A DNA stretch of 64,000 nucleotides from Flavobacteriia bacterium (GTDB lineage Bacteria; Bacteroidota; Bacteroidia; Flavobacteriales; Flavobacteriaceae), in assembly GCA_004293045.1 (NCBI GenBank), contig RDXY01000003.1:1-64000 (forward strand). The letters run 5' to 3'. Of the stretch, positions 32,017-40,862 are shown one piece after another; position 1 is the first letter of the stretch; the number at the start of each line of letters is the position of its first letter. The notes beneath the pieces are model-generated. The model did no database searches and had not been told where the DNA came from. It was given only the letters and a program-made list of their open reading frames with translations. The position numbers and the translations under genes were made by a program.

Positions 32017-32802
32017 TTATTCCCACCAATTTTTGACAGTATCCATACTTTTCGATTCAGTACTATCTAAACTACCTATTTTGCCTTTCAAGGCAATATC
32101 AATCCAGCCTTTTTTAAGGTATTTTTCAGCTACAGAAAATTCTGCTGCGCCAATATCAAAACTACAATCAACACTTGGTACTCTATAATCGCCCCAATGG
32201 CATATGTTCTCTAATTTTGAATTATACATTTTCCAAGTTCCTACAAAAGAATTATTGAAATAACCGTCAGAATGAATATTAATATTGTCATATTGTATTT
32301 TATTATCTTTATCTAAAAACCATTTCGTTTCTAAATCACCACTAAAAAAGCCTGAATGTGATTGTAATTTGTTTTCGAAGAATTCATATTTAGCACATAG
32401 TAAACCTTGTGTTTTTATCCCTGAATTTTTATATTCATCATCAACTCCAAAATGTTCTCTTTTAGATTCTTGAATTTTAACCATTGTAATTTTTCCAACG
32501 AATTCGCAAACATTTTCTTTGACTTTAGATTTTCCATAAACAAAATACTCCTTTTGATTATTGATGTTTTTAGAAATAGAAATTAACTTTATTTGAATTC
32601 TTTGAAAATCATCACCAAGAATTCCATATACTAAATTGTTGTCTGTAAGTAGCCACAATTCGGAGAAATCATATTGTAAAAATTTTTCAATTTCATTATT
32701 TGGTAGTAATTTTTCACTATCCATAATAGCTGTTTTGCACAAGTTTTGCGAAAAAGAACTTACGTAAAAAAACAAGAAGGTTATTAAAGTTTTGTTTTTC
32801 AT
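32017..32802 (-). CDS. Hypothetical secreted protein
   Basis: 261 aa ORF with N-terminal signal (MKNKTLITFLFFYVSSFSQ); no family recognised. Confidence 0.65.
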   Translation of the reverse strand: MKNKTLITFLFFYVSSFSQNLCKTAIMDSEKLLPNNEIEKFLQYDFSELWLLTDNNLVYGILGDDFQRIQIKLISISKNINNQKEYFVYGKSKVKENVCEFVGKITMVKIQESKREHFGVDDEYKNSGIKTQGLLCAKYEFFENKLQSHSGFFSGDLETKWFLDKDNKIQYDNINIHSDGYFNNSFVGTWKMYNSKLENICHWGDYRVPSVDCSFDIGAAEFSVAEKYLKKGWIDIALKGKIGSLDSTESKSMDTVKNWWE

Positions 32803-32892
32803 TTAAAAAAAGGGTTTTCCATTAGCGAATTTAGTAAATTCAAAACCAAAAAGTAAAAAAATAAAATAGATTTCACTGAAAACTATATAAAA

Positions 32893-32927
32893 TAAAAAAG
32901 GTGAAACTTTCGTTTCACCTTTTTTGC
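32893..32927 (-). terminator. Intrinsic terminator downstream of the PurF-like gene
   Basis: aaaaaaggtgaaactttcgtttcacctttttt. Confidence 0.85.
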
Positions 32928-33046
32928 CCCAAATCTACCATAAAACTTAACCTACTAATTTTCTGGTGATACAATAATATGGCAAGATATTTTATTTTAA
33001 CTAATTATTTGTTGTAATGCTAATATTCTCGATGAAATGCAGTTTT

Positions 33047-34945
33047 TTAATAAGCACGGGCTCCATTTCCTTCATAAAAGTTGATAAAAGCCGTATTTAC
33101 CACTCGATTTCCTCCAGGTGTAGGATAGTTTCCAGTGAAGTACCAATCACCTAAATTTTTAGGACAAGCTTTGTGTAAATCGGCTACTTTTTGAAAAATA
33201 ATTTTCACTTTGGCTTTCACTTCTTTTGAAGTTAGCATTTCTGCCATTTTATCTGAAATTTGTTCATCTGTAAACGGATTGTAAATTTCTTTTACATGAT
33301 TTACAACTTCTGTGTCTTTTAAACCTTGTTGAGCTTTACATTTTTTATAAACGTCTTCTACAATTTGATACTGATTGGTTTCTTTTAAAAGTTCTAATGC
33401 CGCTTTGAAAGCTATAAAACCTTCTAAAGTACTCATATCAATTCCGTAACAATCTGGATATCTAATTTGTGGTGCAGAAGAAACTACCACAATTTTCTTT
33501 GGATGCAATCGATCTAAAATTTTAATAATACTTTGTTTTAATGTTGTTCCACGAACAATACTATCGTCAATAATTACTAAATTATCAGTAGGTTTTACTA
33601 CACCGTATGTAATGTCGTAAACATGCGCCACCATTTCATCTCTACTACTGTCTTCAGTTATAAAAGTACGAAGTTTTACATCCTTAATCGCTATTTTTTC
33701 AGTACGTACTTTTTCGGCCAAAATTTCATTTAATCCTTTTTCATCTAAAGTATCTTTTTGCGCAATAATATCTTTAACTTTTTGTTCGTCTAAGAATTTT
33801 TGAGCGGCTTCAGCCATCCCATAAAAAGAAGTTTCTGCCGTATTTGGTATAAATGAGAATACGGAATTATGAATGTCATTCTCAATTTCTTTTAACACAC
33901 TTGGAAAAACATATTTCCCTAATAATTTTCTTTCTTGATATATTTCGGCGTCGCTTCCACGAGAGAAATAAATTCTTTCAAAAGAACAGGCTTTTTTATT
34001 AGTACATTCTCGAATGTTTTCGAAAAGCACATTTCCGTTTTTCTTAACAATAATAGCATCACCCGCTTCTAATTCTTTCACCTCTTCGAAGGCTACATTA
34101 AAAACGGTTTGAATAACTGGACGTTCTGAAGCTACTACCACAATTTCCTCATCATGATAATAATAGGCTGGACGAATTCCGTTTGGGTCTCTAACTACAA
34201 AAGCATCTCCATGACCTAAAAGTCCCGCCATAGCGTACCCACCATCAAAATTTTTTGAGGCTCTTTTTAAGATTCTTCCTATGTTCAATCGTTCGGCAAT
34301 AACAGGCGAAGCTTCTAATTTTGTAAGTCCTTCGTTTTTGCAATCTAAATACAATTGTGTGATTTCATCATCTAAAAAATGACCGATTTTTTCCATTACG
34401 GTAACCGTATCGGCCAATAGTTTTGGATGTTGTCCTACATCGACTAAATCTTGAAATAATTCTTTAACATTCGTCATGTTAAAATTTCCAGCAACTAATA
34501 AATTTCGGTGCATCCAATTGTTTTGACGTAAAAAAGGATGAACACTTTCAATGCTGTTTTTTCCAAAAGTTCCATATCGTACGTGACCTAAAAACAATTC
34601 GCCTACATAAGGAATATTTTCTTTTTGCAACGCTACATTATTTTGATACGAAGGATTTTTAGCTAATTCCTCAGAAATTCTAGAATTAATTTGTCCGAAA
34701 ATATCCTGAATAGGTTGTGCTTGATTGGAACGAATTCTGCTTATATATCTTTGACCCGGTTGTACATCTAATTTAATACTGGCAAAACCCGCACCATCTT
34801 GTCCGCGATTGTGTTGTTTTTCCATTAAAAGATACATTTTTTCTACCCCGTAAAAAGCCGTACCATATTTTTCTCTATAGTATTCTAATGGTTTTAATAG
34901 TCTAAGTAAGGCAATTCCACATTCGTGTTTAATAGCGTCGCTCAT
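33047..34945 (-). CDS. Amidophosphoribosyltransferase-like (class II glutamine amidotransferase + PRTase), 632 aa
   Basis: HECGIALLRL, QHNRGQDGAGFASI, GHVRYGTFG; PRPP motif LVIIDDSIVRGTTLKQSI. Confidence 0.88.
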   Translation of the reverse strand: MSDAIKHECGIALLRLLKPLEYYREKYGTAFYGVEKMYLLMEKQHNRGQDGAGFASIKLDVQPGQRYISRIRSNQAQPIQDIFGQINSRISEELAKNPSYQNNVALQKENIPYVGELFLGHVRYGTFGKNSIESVHPFLRQNNWMHRNLLVAGNFNMTNVKELFQDLVDVGQHPKLLADTVTVMEKIGHFLDDEITQLYLDCKNEGLTKLEASPVIAERLNIGRILKRASKNFDGGYAMAGLLGHGDAFVVRDPNGIRPAYYYHDEEIVVVASERPVIQTVFNVAFEEVKELEAGDAIIVKKNGNVLFENIRECTNKKACSFERIYFSRGSDAEIYQERKLLGKYVFPSVLKEIENDIHNSVFSFIPNTAETSFYGMAEAAQKFLDEQKVKDIIAQKDTLDEKGLNEILAEKVRTEKIAIKDVKLRTFITEDSSRDEMVAHVYDITYGVVKPTDNLVIIDDSIVRGTTLKQSIIKILDRLHPKKIVVVSSAPQIRYPDCYGIDMSTLEGFIAFKAALELLKETNQYQIVEDVYKKCKAQQGLKDTEVVNHVKEIYNPFTDEQISDKMAEMLTSKEVKAKVKIIFQKVADLHKACPKNLGDWYFTGNYPTPGGNRVVNTAFINFYEGNGARAY

Positions 34946-34999
34946 AGTTGTTGTTGTTTATGCTGTATTTAGTTCAGAAGCTGTTTATGTATTCGTAAT

Positions 35000-35031
35000 A
35001 TTAAAAATGCCCCGAAATTTCGAGGCATAGT
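35000..35031 (-). terminator. Intrinsic terminator downstream of the PfkB kinase
   Basis: Minus-strand ATGCCTCGAAATTTCGGGGCATTTTT, one G-U pair. Confidence 0.7.
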
Positions 35032-35037
35032 TTGGTC

Positions 35038-35961
35038 TTATAATTTGATGTCAAATTGTGTTAACGCCTTAAATTGTTGTAATCGAGCATAAACATCTTC
35101 TTTGTTTAAGTTTACCATTCTTTCCGTTCCAAATTTTTCTACACAGAAAGAAGCTAAATTTGAACCATGAATAATGGCATTTTTCATATTTTCAAAAGAA
35201 AAATCTTCGGATTGCGAAAGATATCCTGAAAATCCTCCTGCAAACGTGTCTCCTGCTCCTGTTGGATCAAAAACTTCTTCTAACGGTAAAGCTGGCGCAA
35301 AGAACACCGCTTTATTATGGAAAATTAATGCCCCATGTTCTCCTTTTTTAATAACTACATATTTAGGACCCATTGTGTGAATTTTTGCAGCTGCTTTTAC
35401 TAAAGAATATTCTCCAGATAATTGTCGCGCTTCTTCGTCATTAATGGTAATCACATCAACCCGTTGTATTACTTCTACTAATTCAGGTAACGCACAATCC
35501 ATCCAAAAGTTCATAGTATCTAAAACTACTAATTTTGGTTGGTTGGTCATTTGATTTAAAACGGATGATTGTACAATTGGATGTAAATTTCCTAACATAA
35601 CCACGGATGCGTCTTGATATGCTTGAGGCACCACTGGATTAAAATCTGCTAATACATTTAACTCGGTAGCTAATGTGTCTCTCGAATTCATATCATTATG
35701 ATATTTTCCGCTCCAAAAGAAGGTTTTTCCGCCTTTTACAACTTCAATTCCTTCAATATTTATATTTCTTTCTGCTAATAAATCTAAGTGTTCTTGCGGA
35801 AAATCTTCACCTACAACAGATACTATTGCAGCATCAACATTAAAAAAAGAAGCTGATAAACCAATATAAGTTGCCGCGCCTCCTAATATTTTATCTGTTT
35901 TTCCAAAAGGGGTTTCAATGGCATCAAATGCTACCGTTCCTACAATTAACAATTTACTCAT
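35038..35961 (-). CDS. PfkB family sugar kinase
   Basis: GGAATYIGLSASFF N-terminal and DPTGAGDTFAGGFSGYL C-terminal PfkB signatures. Confidence 0.92.
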   Translation of the reverse strand: MSKLLIVGTVAFDAIETPFGKTDKILGGAATYIGLSASFFNVDAAIVSVVGEDFPQEHLDLLAERNINIEGIEVVKGGKTFFWSGKYHNDMNSRDTLATELNVLADFNPVVPQAYQDASVVMLGNLHPIVQSSVLNQMTNQPKLVVLDTMNFWMDCALPELVEVIQRVDVITINDEEARQLSGEYSLVKAAAKIHTMGPKYVVIKKGEHGALIFHNKAVFFAPALPLEEVFDPTGAGDTFAGGFSGYLSQSEDFSFENMKNAIIHGSNLASFCVEKFGTERMVNLNKEDVYARLQQFKALTQFDIKL

Positions 35962-36072
35962 TTACTTTATTTTTGATAAGTGGCAAAGATAGTTATTCCG
36001 TTTGAAGTTAAAAAATGTTAGACTAATTTTAGTTATAAAAATATTTGAAGTAAAAGAAACCCATTACTACTA

Positions 36073-36102
36073 TTGTAAAAGTTATTTTTTATAGTAATTT
36101 TG
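36073..36102 (+). promoter_or_regulatory. Predicted recX promoter TTG-N19-TAATTTTG
   Basis: TTG 36073-36075, 19-nt spacer, TAATTTTG 36095-36102. Confidence 0.65.
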
Positions 36103-36128
36103 AATAGATATTTACTTACTATTTTTCA

Positions 36129-36605
36129 TTGGAAGCACCAAAAACCGCACTTACCACAAACGAAATTATCAGCAAATTAGAGTATTACTGCTCTTACCAA
36201 GATCGTTGTCATAAAGAAGTAGAACAAAAATTAAGAAGTTTTTCGCTGCTTCCAGAACTAAAGGAACAAGTTATTGTGCATTTAATTGAACATAAATATG
36301 TAGATGAAGCGCGTTTTGCTAAAAGTTTCGCAAGAGGAAAACACAACTATAAAGGTTGGGGTAAAAACCGAATTGTGCAAGAATTAAAATTTAGAGAAAT
36401 ATCTAAAAGAAACATTGATTTAGCTTTGTTAGAACTTCCAAACGAAATTTATTTAGCTAATTTCCATGCGCTTTCAGAAAAAAATTGGAACAGCATTAAA
36501 GAACGAAAAGGACAAAAGAAAAATAAAAAATTTGTAGATTTCTTACTCCGAAAAGGATACGAAACCAGTTTGATTTTTGAAAAACTTAAACAATTGGATA
36601 AATAG
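36129..36605 (+). CDS. recX: RecX family regulatory protein (TTG start)
   Basis: LEYYCSYQDRCHKEVEQKL...VIVHLIEHKYVDEARFAKSFARGKHNYKGWGKNRIVQELKF RecX repeats. Confidence 0.88.
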   Translation: MEAPKTALTTNEIISKLEYYCSYQDRCHKEVEQKLRSFSLLPELKEQVIVHLIEHKYVDEARFAKSFARGKHNYKGWGKNRIVQELKFREISKRNIDLALLELPNEIYLANFHALSEKNWNSIKERKGQKKNKKFVDFLLRKGYETSLIFEKLKQLDK

Positions 36606-36611
36606 GTGTAA

Positions 36612-36688
36612 GTAGAAAGGCATAAGGCATAAGTTAAAAGTAATGTATGCTATTAACTTGTTGCTTTTTACTTTTGCCTTTCCTCTTG
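36612..36688. repeat. Inverted pair of heptamer-type word repeats
   Basis: Left aaaGGCATAAGGCATAAGTTAAAAG; reverse complement of right is aaaGGCAAAAGTAAAAAGCAACAAG. Both are G-anchored with 7-bp period. Confidence 0.7.
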
Positions 36689-36702
36689 GCACATTAATTC
36701 CC

Positions 36703-36710
36703 TATCTTTG
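36703..36710 (+). promoter_or_regulatory. Candidate -7 box TATCTTTG upstream of thiL
   Basis: Matches TAnnTTTG, 18 nt before the thiL ATG; no well-spaced -33 found. Confidence 0.5.
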
Positions 36711-36727
36711 CAAAAAAACAAAACCTC

Positions 36728-37777
36728 ATGTTAGAAAATAAAGATCAAAAAACAACGAGCCTTGCCAGTTTAGGTGAATTCGGATTAATTGAACATTTAA
36801 CCAAGCATTTCAAAATTAATCAAGAAAGTACGCTTAAGGGTATTGGTGACGATGCCGCTGTTTTAGATTTTGCAGGCAAAAAAGCAGTAATTTCTACCGA
36901 TTTATTAGTAGAAGGGGTGCATTTTGATTTAAGTTATATGCCTTTAAAACATTTGGGATACAAAGCAATTGTGTCAAATATTTCAGACATTTGTGCGATG
37001 AATGCAATTCCTACTCAGGTTACCGTTTCGGTAGCGGTTTCAAATCGTTTTCCGTTAGAAGCCATGGAAGAACTTTTTGCAGGAATTACTTTAGCAGCCA
37101 ACGCCTATAATGTAGATGTAATTGGCGGCGACACCACATCTTCTCAAAAAGGATTAATTATTAGCATTACTGCTATTGGCGAAGCGAATTTAGATGAAAT
37201 TACTTACCGAAATGGCGCAAAACAAACAGATTTATTAGTTGTTTCCGGCGATTTAGGTGCAGCTTATATGGGTTTACAAGTATTGGAAAGAGAAAAACAA
37301 GTGTTTCAAGTCAACCCAAATAACCAACCTGTTTTAGACGATTACACCTATTTAATTGAACGGCAATTGAAGCCTGAAGCCAGAAATGACGTAAAAGAAT
37401 TGTTAGAAAAATTAGAAGTACAACCTACCGCTATGATTGATGTTTCAGACGGATTATCCTCTGAAATTATGCATATTTGTAAGCAAAGTAAATTAGGTTG
37501 TAATGTATACGAAGATAAAATTCCGGTTGACCCACAATTAATAAATGTGTGCGAAGAATTTAATGTAGACATTACCACAATTGCCTTAAATGGGGGAGAA
37601 GACTACGAATTACTTTTCACAATTAAAATGGACGATTTTGAAAAATTAAAACACAATCCAAATTTTACCATCATTGGTCATATGGTAGCGGAAAGCGAAG
37701 GCATGCATTTGGTGACTCGTGCCAATACAAAAATTGAACTAAAAGCTAGAGGCTGGAATGCTATAAACGAAGAATAA
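36728..37777 (+). CDS. thiL: Thiamine-phosphate kinase
   Basis: GEFGLIEHLTK...GIGDDAAVLDF...VISTDLLVEGVHFDLSY...LNGGEDYELLFT. Confidence 0.94.
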   Translation: MLENKDQKTTSLASLGEFGLIEHLTKHFKINQESTLKGIGDDAAVLDFAGKKAVISTDLLVEGVHFDLSYMPLKHLGYKAIVSNISDICAMNAIPTQVTVSVAVSNRFPLEAMEELFAGITLAANAYNVDVIGGDTTSSQKGLIISITAIGEANLDEITYRNGAKQTDLLVVSGDLGAAYMGLQVLEREKQVFQVNPNNQPVLDDYTYLIERQLKPEARNDVKELLEKLEVQPTAMIDVSDGLSSEIMHICKQSKLGCNVYEDKIPVDPQLINVCEEFNVDITTIALNGGEDYELLFTIKMDDFEKLKHNPNFTIIGHMVAESEGMHLVTRANTKIELKARGWNAINEE

Positions 37778-37796
37778 AATTGGTTGGAAAACTATT

Positions 37797-38276
37797 TTAC
37801 AACAATTTCTGTTCTTCCGTTTCGTAAAAAGTATCGATATTTAAATTTTTTTGTTGCGAAGCCATCACGGCTAACTCGTCACAGCGTTCGTTTTGAGGAT
37901 GATTGTTGTGTCCTTTAATCCACATAAATTTCACGTGATGTTGTCGGTAAATTTTTAAAAAACGTAGCCATAAATCGGGATTTTTTTTGTCTTTGAAATA
38001 TTTTTTCTCCCAGCCAAATACCCAACCTTTTTCTACCGAATCCACCACATATTTAGAGTCGGAAACTACCAAAACATTGGTTTTAGGTGCTTTCAATTTT
38101 TCTAAACCTACAATTACGGCCAACAATTCCATTCTGTTATTTGTTGTATGTCTAAATCCTTCAAAAAATTCTTTTTTATAAGGCGAACCGACCATTTCCA
38201 TCACCACACCATAACCGCCCGGACCTGGATTTCCTTTGGCAGCGCCATCTGTGTATATATGAACTTGGTAGGACAT
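37797..38276 (-). CDS. rnhA: Ribonuclease HI
   Basis: IYTDGAAKGNPGPGGYGVVM...NNRMELLAVIVGLEKL...DSKYVVD...WIKGHNNHPQNERCDELA. Confidence 0.96.
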   Translation of the reverse strand: MSYQVHIYTDGAAKGNPGPGGYGVVMEMVGSPYKKEFFEGFRHTTNNRMELLAVIVGLEKLKAPKTNVLVVSDSKYVVDSVEKGWVFGWEKKYFKDKKNPDLWLRFLKIYRQHHVKFMWIKGHNNHPQNERCDELAVMASQQKNLNIDTFYETEEQKLL

Positions 38277-38392
38277 TTTAGATTGTTAGATTAATTAGAT
38301 TTTTAGATTGATTAGATTATTAAACATTGAAATTAAGAAATTTTAGTGGTTTGACTTTCTAACAAGTCTAACCTTCTAAAAATCTCTCAATC
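38277..38392. repeat. Inverted pair of TTAGATT-type word repeats between rnhA and purN
   Basis: Left ttaGATTgTTAGATTaaTTAGATTttTAGATTgaTTAGATTatTA; right contains TCTAAAAATC (38375-38384), exact inverse of GATTTTTAGA at 38298-38307. Confidence 0.75.
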
Positions 38393-38931
38393 ACTTTCGG
38401 AAAATGTTCCATTTCCAATTCGTGAATTTTTTGTGCGATTTCTTCTGCTGTTTTACAATTTTCAATATTTACATTTACTTGAAATATAAATTCGCCTTCA
38501 TCAAAATGTTCAATTACATAATGTACTGTGATTCCTGTTTCCTTTTCTTTATTTTCTAAAACTGCTTGATGTACGTGCATCCCATACATCCCTTTTCCTC
38601 CATAATTAGGCAACAATGCTGGATGAATATTAATTACTTTGTTCGGAAATTCGTTTATAATATGAATAGGAAATTTTAATAAAAAACCTGCCAATACAAT
38701 TAAATCGGGTTGCAATAGCTTCAGTTGCTTTAAAACGGTAGCTTCTGAAAGTTCCATTTTATTAAAAATAAAAGTTGGAACTTTGAATTTTTTAGCCCTT
38801 TCAATTACTTTTGCTTCAGAATTATTTGTGAACACGGCTACAACAGAAACGGCTTTGGACAAGTCAAAATAGGCCATAATATTTTCGGCATTGGAACCAT
38901 TTCCGGAAGCAAAAAGCACAATCTTCTTCAT
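38368..38931 (-). CDS. purN: Phosphoribosylglycinamide formyltransferase
   Basis: VLFASGNGSNAENIM...PDLIVLAGFLLKFP...NIHPALLPNYGGKGMYG...HVIEHFDEG-type motif (VHYVIEHFDEGEFI). Confidence 0.95.
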   Translation of the reverse strand: MKKIVLFASGNGSNAENIMAYFDLSKAVSVVAVFTNNSEAKVIERAKKFKVPTFIFNKMELSEATVLKQLKLLQPDLIVLAGFLLKFPIHIINEFPNKVINIHPALLPNYGGKGMYGMHVHQAVLENKEKETGITVHYVIEHFDEGEFIFQVNVNIENCKTAEEIAQKIHELEMEHFPKVIERFLEG

Positions 38932-39118
38932 TTCATTCTGTTTTTCTTAACTTATTGCAGCAATAAATCGTATAAATATCACACAAAAGTATAAATTCAT
39001 TTACGTTTTATGGCAAAAATTAAAAGAAATTAAAAAATATTTTAATTGAAAAGCATAGAGAATTAGGGTATTTTAAGTTTTTTTTATACATTCGTGGTTA
39101 TATTTACTAACAAAAATG

Positions 39119-39147
39119 TTGTTTTAAAATAAAGTTTTTTATTTTTG
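39119..39147 (+). promoter_or_regulatory. Predicted acpP promoter TTG-N18-TATTTTTG
   Basis: TTG 39119-39121, TATTTTTG 39140-39147, about 28 nt before the ATG. Confidence 0.65.
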
Positions 39148-39175
39148 CAAACAAATAAATTAAAAATTAAAAATT

Positions 39176-39412
39176 ATGTCAGACATTGCATCAAGAGTAA
39201 AAGCGATTATCGTGGACAAATTAGGTGTTGACGAAAACGAAGTTGTAACAGAAGCAAGCTTCACTAACGATTTAGGTGCTGATTCATTAGACACTGTAGA
39301 GCTTATTATGGAATTCGAGAAAGAATTTGATATTCAAATTCCAGATGACCAAGCTGAAAACATTGCTACTGTAGGTCAAGCAATTTCTTACATCGAAGAA
39401 GCTAAGAAATAA
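39176..39412 (+). CDS. acpP: Acyl carrier protein
   Basis: 78 aa; [20 protein letters not shown] 4'-phosphopantetheine site (DSL). Confidence 0.97.
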   Translation: MSDIASRVKAIIVDKLGVDENEVVTEASFTNDLGADSLDTVELIMEFEKEFDIQIPDDQAENIATVGQAISYIEEAKK

Positions 39413-39420
39413 TAACCTTT

Positions 39421-39460
39421 CATCCGTATAATTTTTTTTTATACGGATGTTGTTATTTTT
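39421..39460 (+). terminator. Intrinsic terminator of acpP
   Basis: CATCCGTATA-attttttttt-TATACGGATG: 10-bp perfect stem. Confidence 0.75.
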
Positions 39461-39494
39461 TGTTTCTGTTTTTAAAAATCTTTGTTTAGATTTG
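39460..39494 (+). promoter_or_regulatory. Predicted fabF leader promoter (TTG-N24-TAGATTTG)
   Basis: TTG 39460-39462, TAGATTTG 39487-39494; the spacer is slightly long. Confidence 0.5.
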
Positions 39495-39498
39495 TAAA

Positions 39499-39585
39499 AA
39501 CATTGATTGTATTACAATCATTCACATAAGACATTTATGTAATACCCAATGTTAATATTTATAATATGTACATTGGGTTTTTTTA
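39499..39585 (+). ncRNA. Candidate structured leader/attenuator upstream of fabF
   Basis: Hairpins GATTGT-att-ACAATC and ACATAA-gacat-TTATGT, enclosing stem AACATTG/CAATGTT, which competes with terminator hairpin CCCAATGT...ACATTGGG-TTTTTTT. Confidence 0.55.
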
Positions 39586-39604
39586 TATAACTAAAAAATA
39601 ATTT

Positions 39605-40858
39605 ATGCAATTGAAACGTGTAGTAGTTACAGGACTTGGAGCTTTAACTCCAATTGGAAATAACATTGAAGAATATTGGAATGCCTTAATTAGCGGGAAA
39701 AGCGGTGCGGCTCCAATTACTTATTATGACACTGAAAAACATAAAACAAAATTTGCTTGTGAGGTAAAAAACTTCAATATCGAAGAATTTATCGATAGAA
39801 AAGAAGCAAGACGAATGGACAAATTTGCACAATATGCCATTGTAGCTGGCGAACAAGCAATTGCAGATGCCGGTATTTTGGAATCAAATGTAAATAAACA
39901 ACGAGTAGGTGTAATTTGGGGTGCGGGTATTGGAGGTTTAGAAACGTTCCAAGAAGAAGTACTAAGTTATGCTAAAGGTGACGGAACACCTCGCTTTAAT
40001 CCGTTTTTTATTCCTAAAATGATTGCCGATATTGCTCCCGCACATATTTCTATGAGAAATGGCTTTATGGGTCCAAACTATACCACAGTTTCTGCTTGTG
40101 CTTCTTCAGCAAATGCTATGATTGATGCGTTTAACTACATTCGTTTAGGAATGTGTGATGTAATTGTATCGGGTGGTTCTGAAGCGGCAGTAACTATTGC
40201 AGGTATGGGTGGCTTTAACTCTATGCAAGCGTTATCTACAAGAAACGATTCCCCAGAAACGGCTTCTAGACCGTTTGACGCTAACAGAGATGGATTTGTT
40301 TTAGGCGAAGGTGCAGGTGCTTTGGTTTTTGAAGAATATGAACATGCAAAAGCACGTGGTGCAAAAATATATTGTGAAGTTGGAGGTGGCGGAATGTCAT
40401 CTGATGCGTATCACTTAACGGCTCCACATCCAGAAGGAATTGGAGTTATCGCGGTAATGGAAAATACCTTGCGCGATGCGGGTATGAAACCTGAGGAAGT
40501 AGACCATATCAATACGCACGGAACGTCTACACCTTTAGGAGATGTGGCAGAATTAAAAGCCATTAGTCATGTTTTTGGAACACATGCTAAAAACATAAAT
40601 ATCAATTCTACAAAATCAATGACAGGGCATTTGTTAGGAGCTGCAGGAGCAATTGAAGCAATTGCTTCGATATTAGCAATGAAACACAGTCTTGTTCCTC
40701 CGACAATTAATCACACCACTGTAGATGAAAATATTGATCCATCATTAAACTTGACTTTAAATACCCCTCAAAAAAGAGAAATTAAAGTGGCCATGAGTAA
40801 TACTTTTGGATTTGGTGGACATAATGCTTGTGTGCTTTTTAAAAAAATAGAAGAATAA
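39605..40858 (+). CDS. fabF: Beta-ketoacyl-ACP synthase II
   Basis: RVVVTGLGALTPIGNN...YTTVSACASSANAM...INTHGTSTPLGD...KSMTGHLLGAAGAIEA. Confidence 0.97.
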   Translation: MQLKRVVVTGLGALTPIGNNIEEYWNALISGKSGAAPITYYDTEKHKTKFACEVKNFNIEEFIDRKEARRMDKFAQYAIVAGEQAIADAGILESNVNKQRVGVIWGAGIGGLETFQEEVLSYAKGDGTPRFNPFFIPKMIADIAPAHISMRNGFMGPNYTTVSACASSANAMIDAFNYIRLGMCDVIVSGGSEAAVTIAGMGGFNSMQALSTRNDSPETASRPFDANRDGFVLGEGAGALVFEEYEHAKARGAKIYCEVGGGGMSSDAYHLTAPHPEGIGVIAVMENTLRDAGMKPEEVDHINTHGTSTPLGDVAELKAISHVFGTHAKNININSTKSMTGHLLGAAGAIEAIASILAMKHSLVPPTINHTTVDENIDPSLNLTLNTPQKREIKVAMSNTFGFGGHNACVLFKKIEE

Positions 40859-40862
40859 CTTC

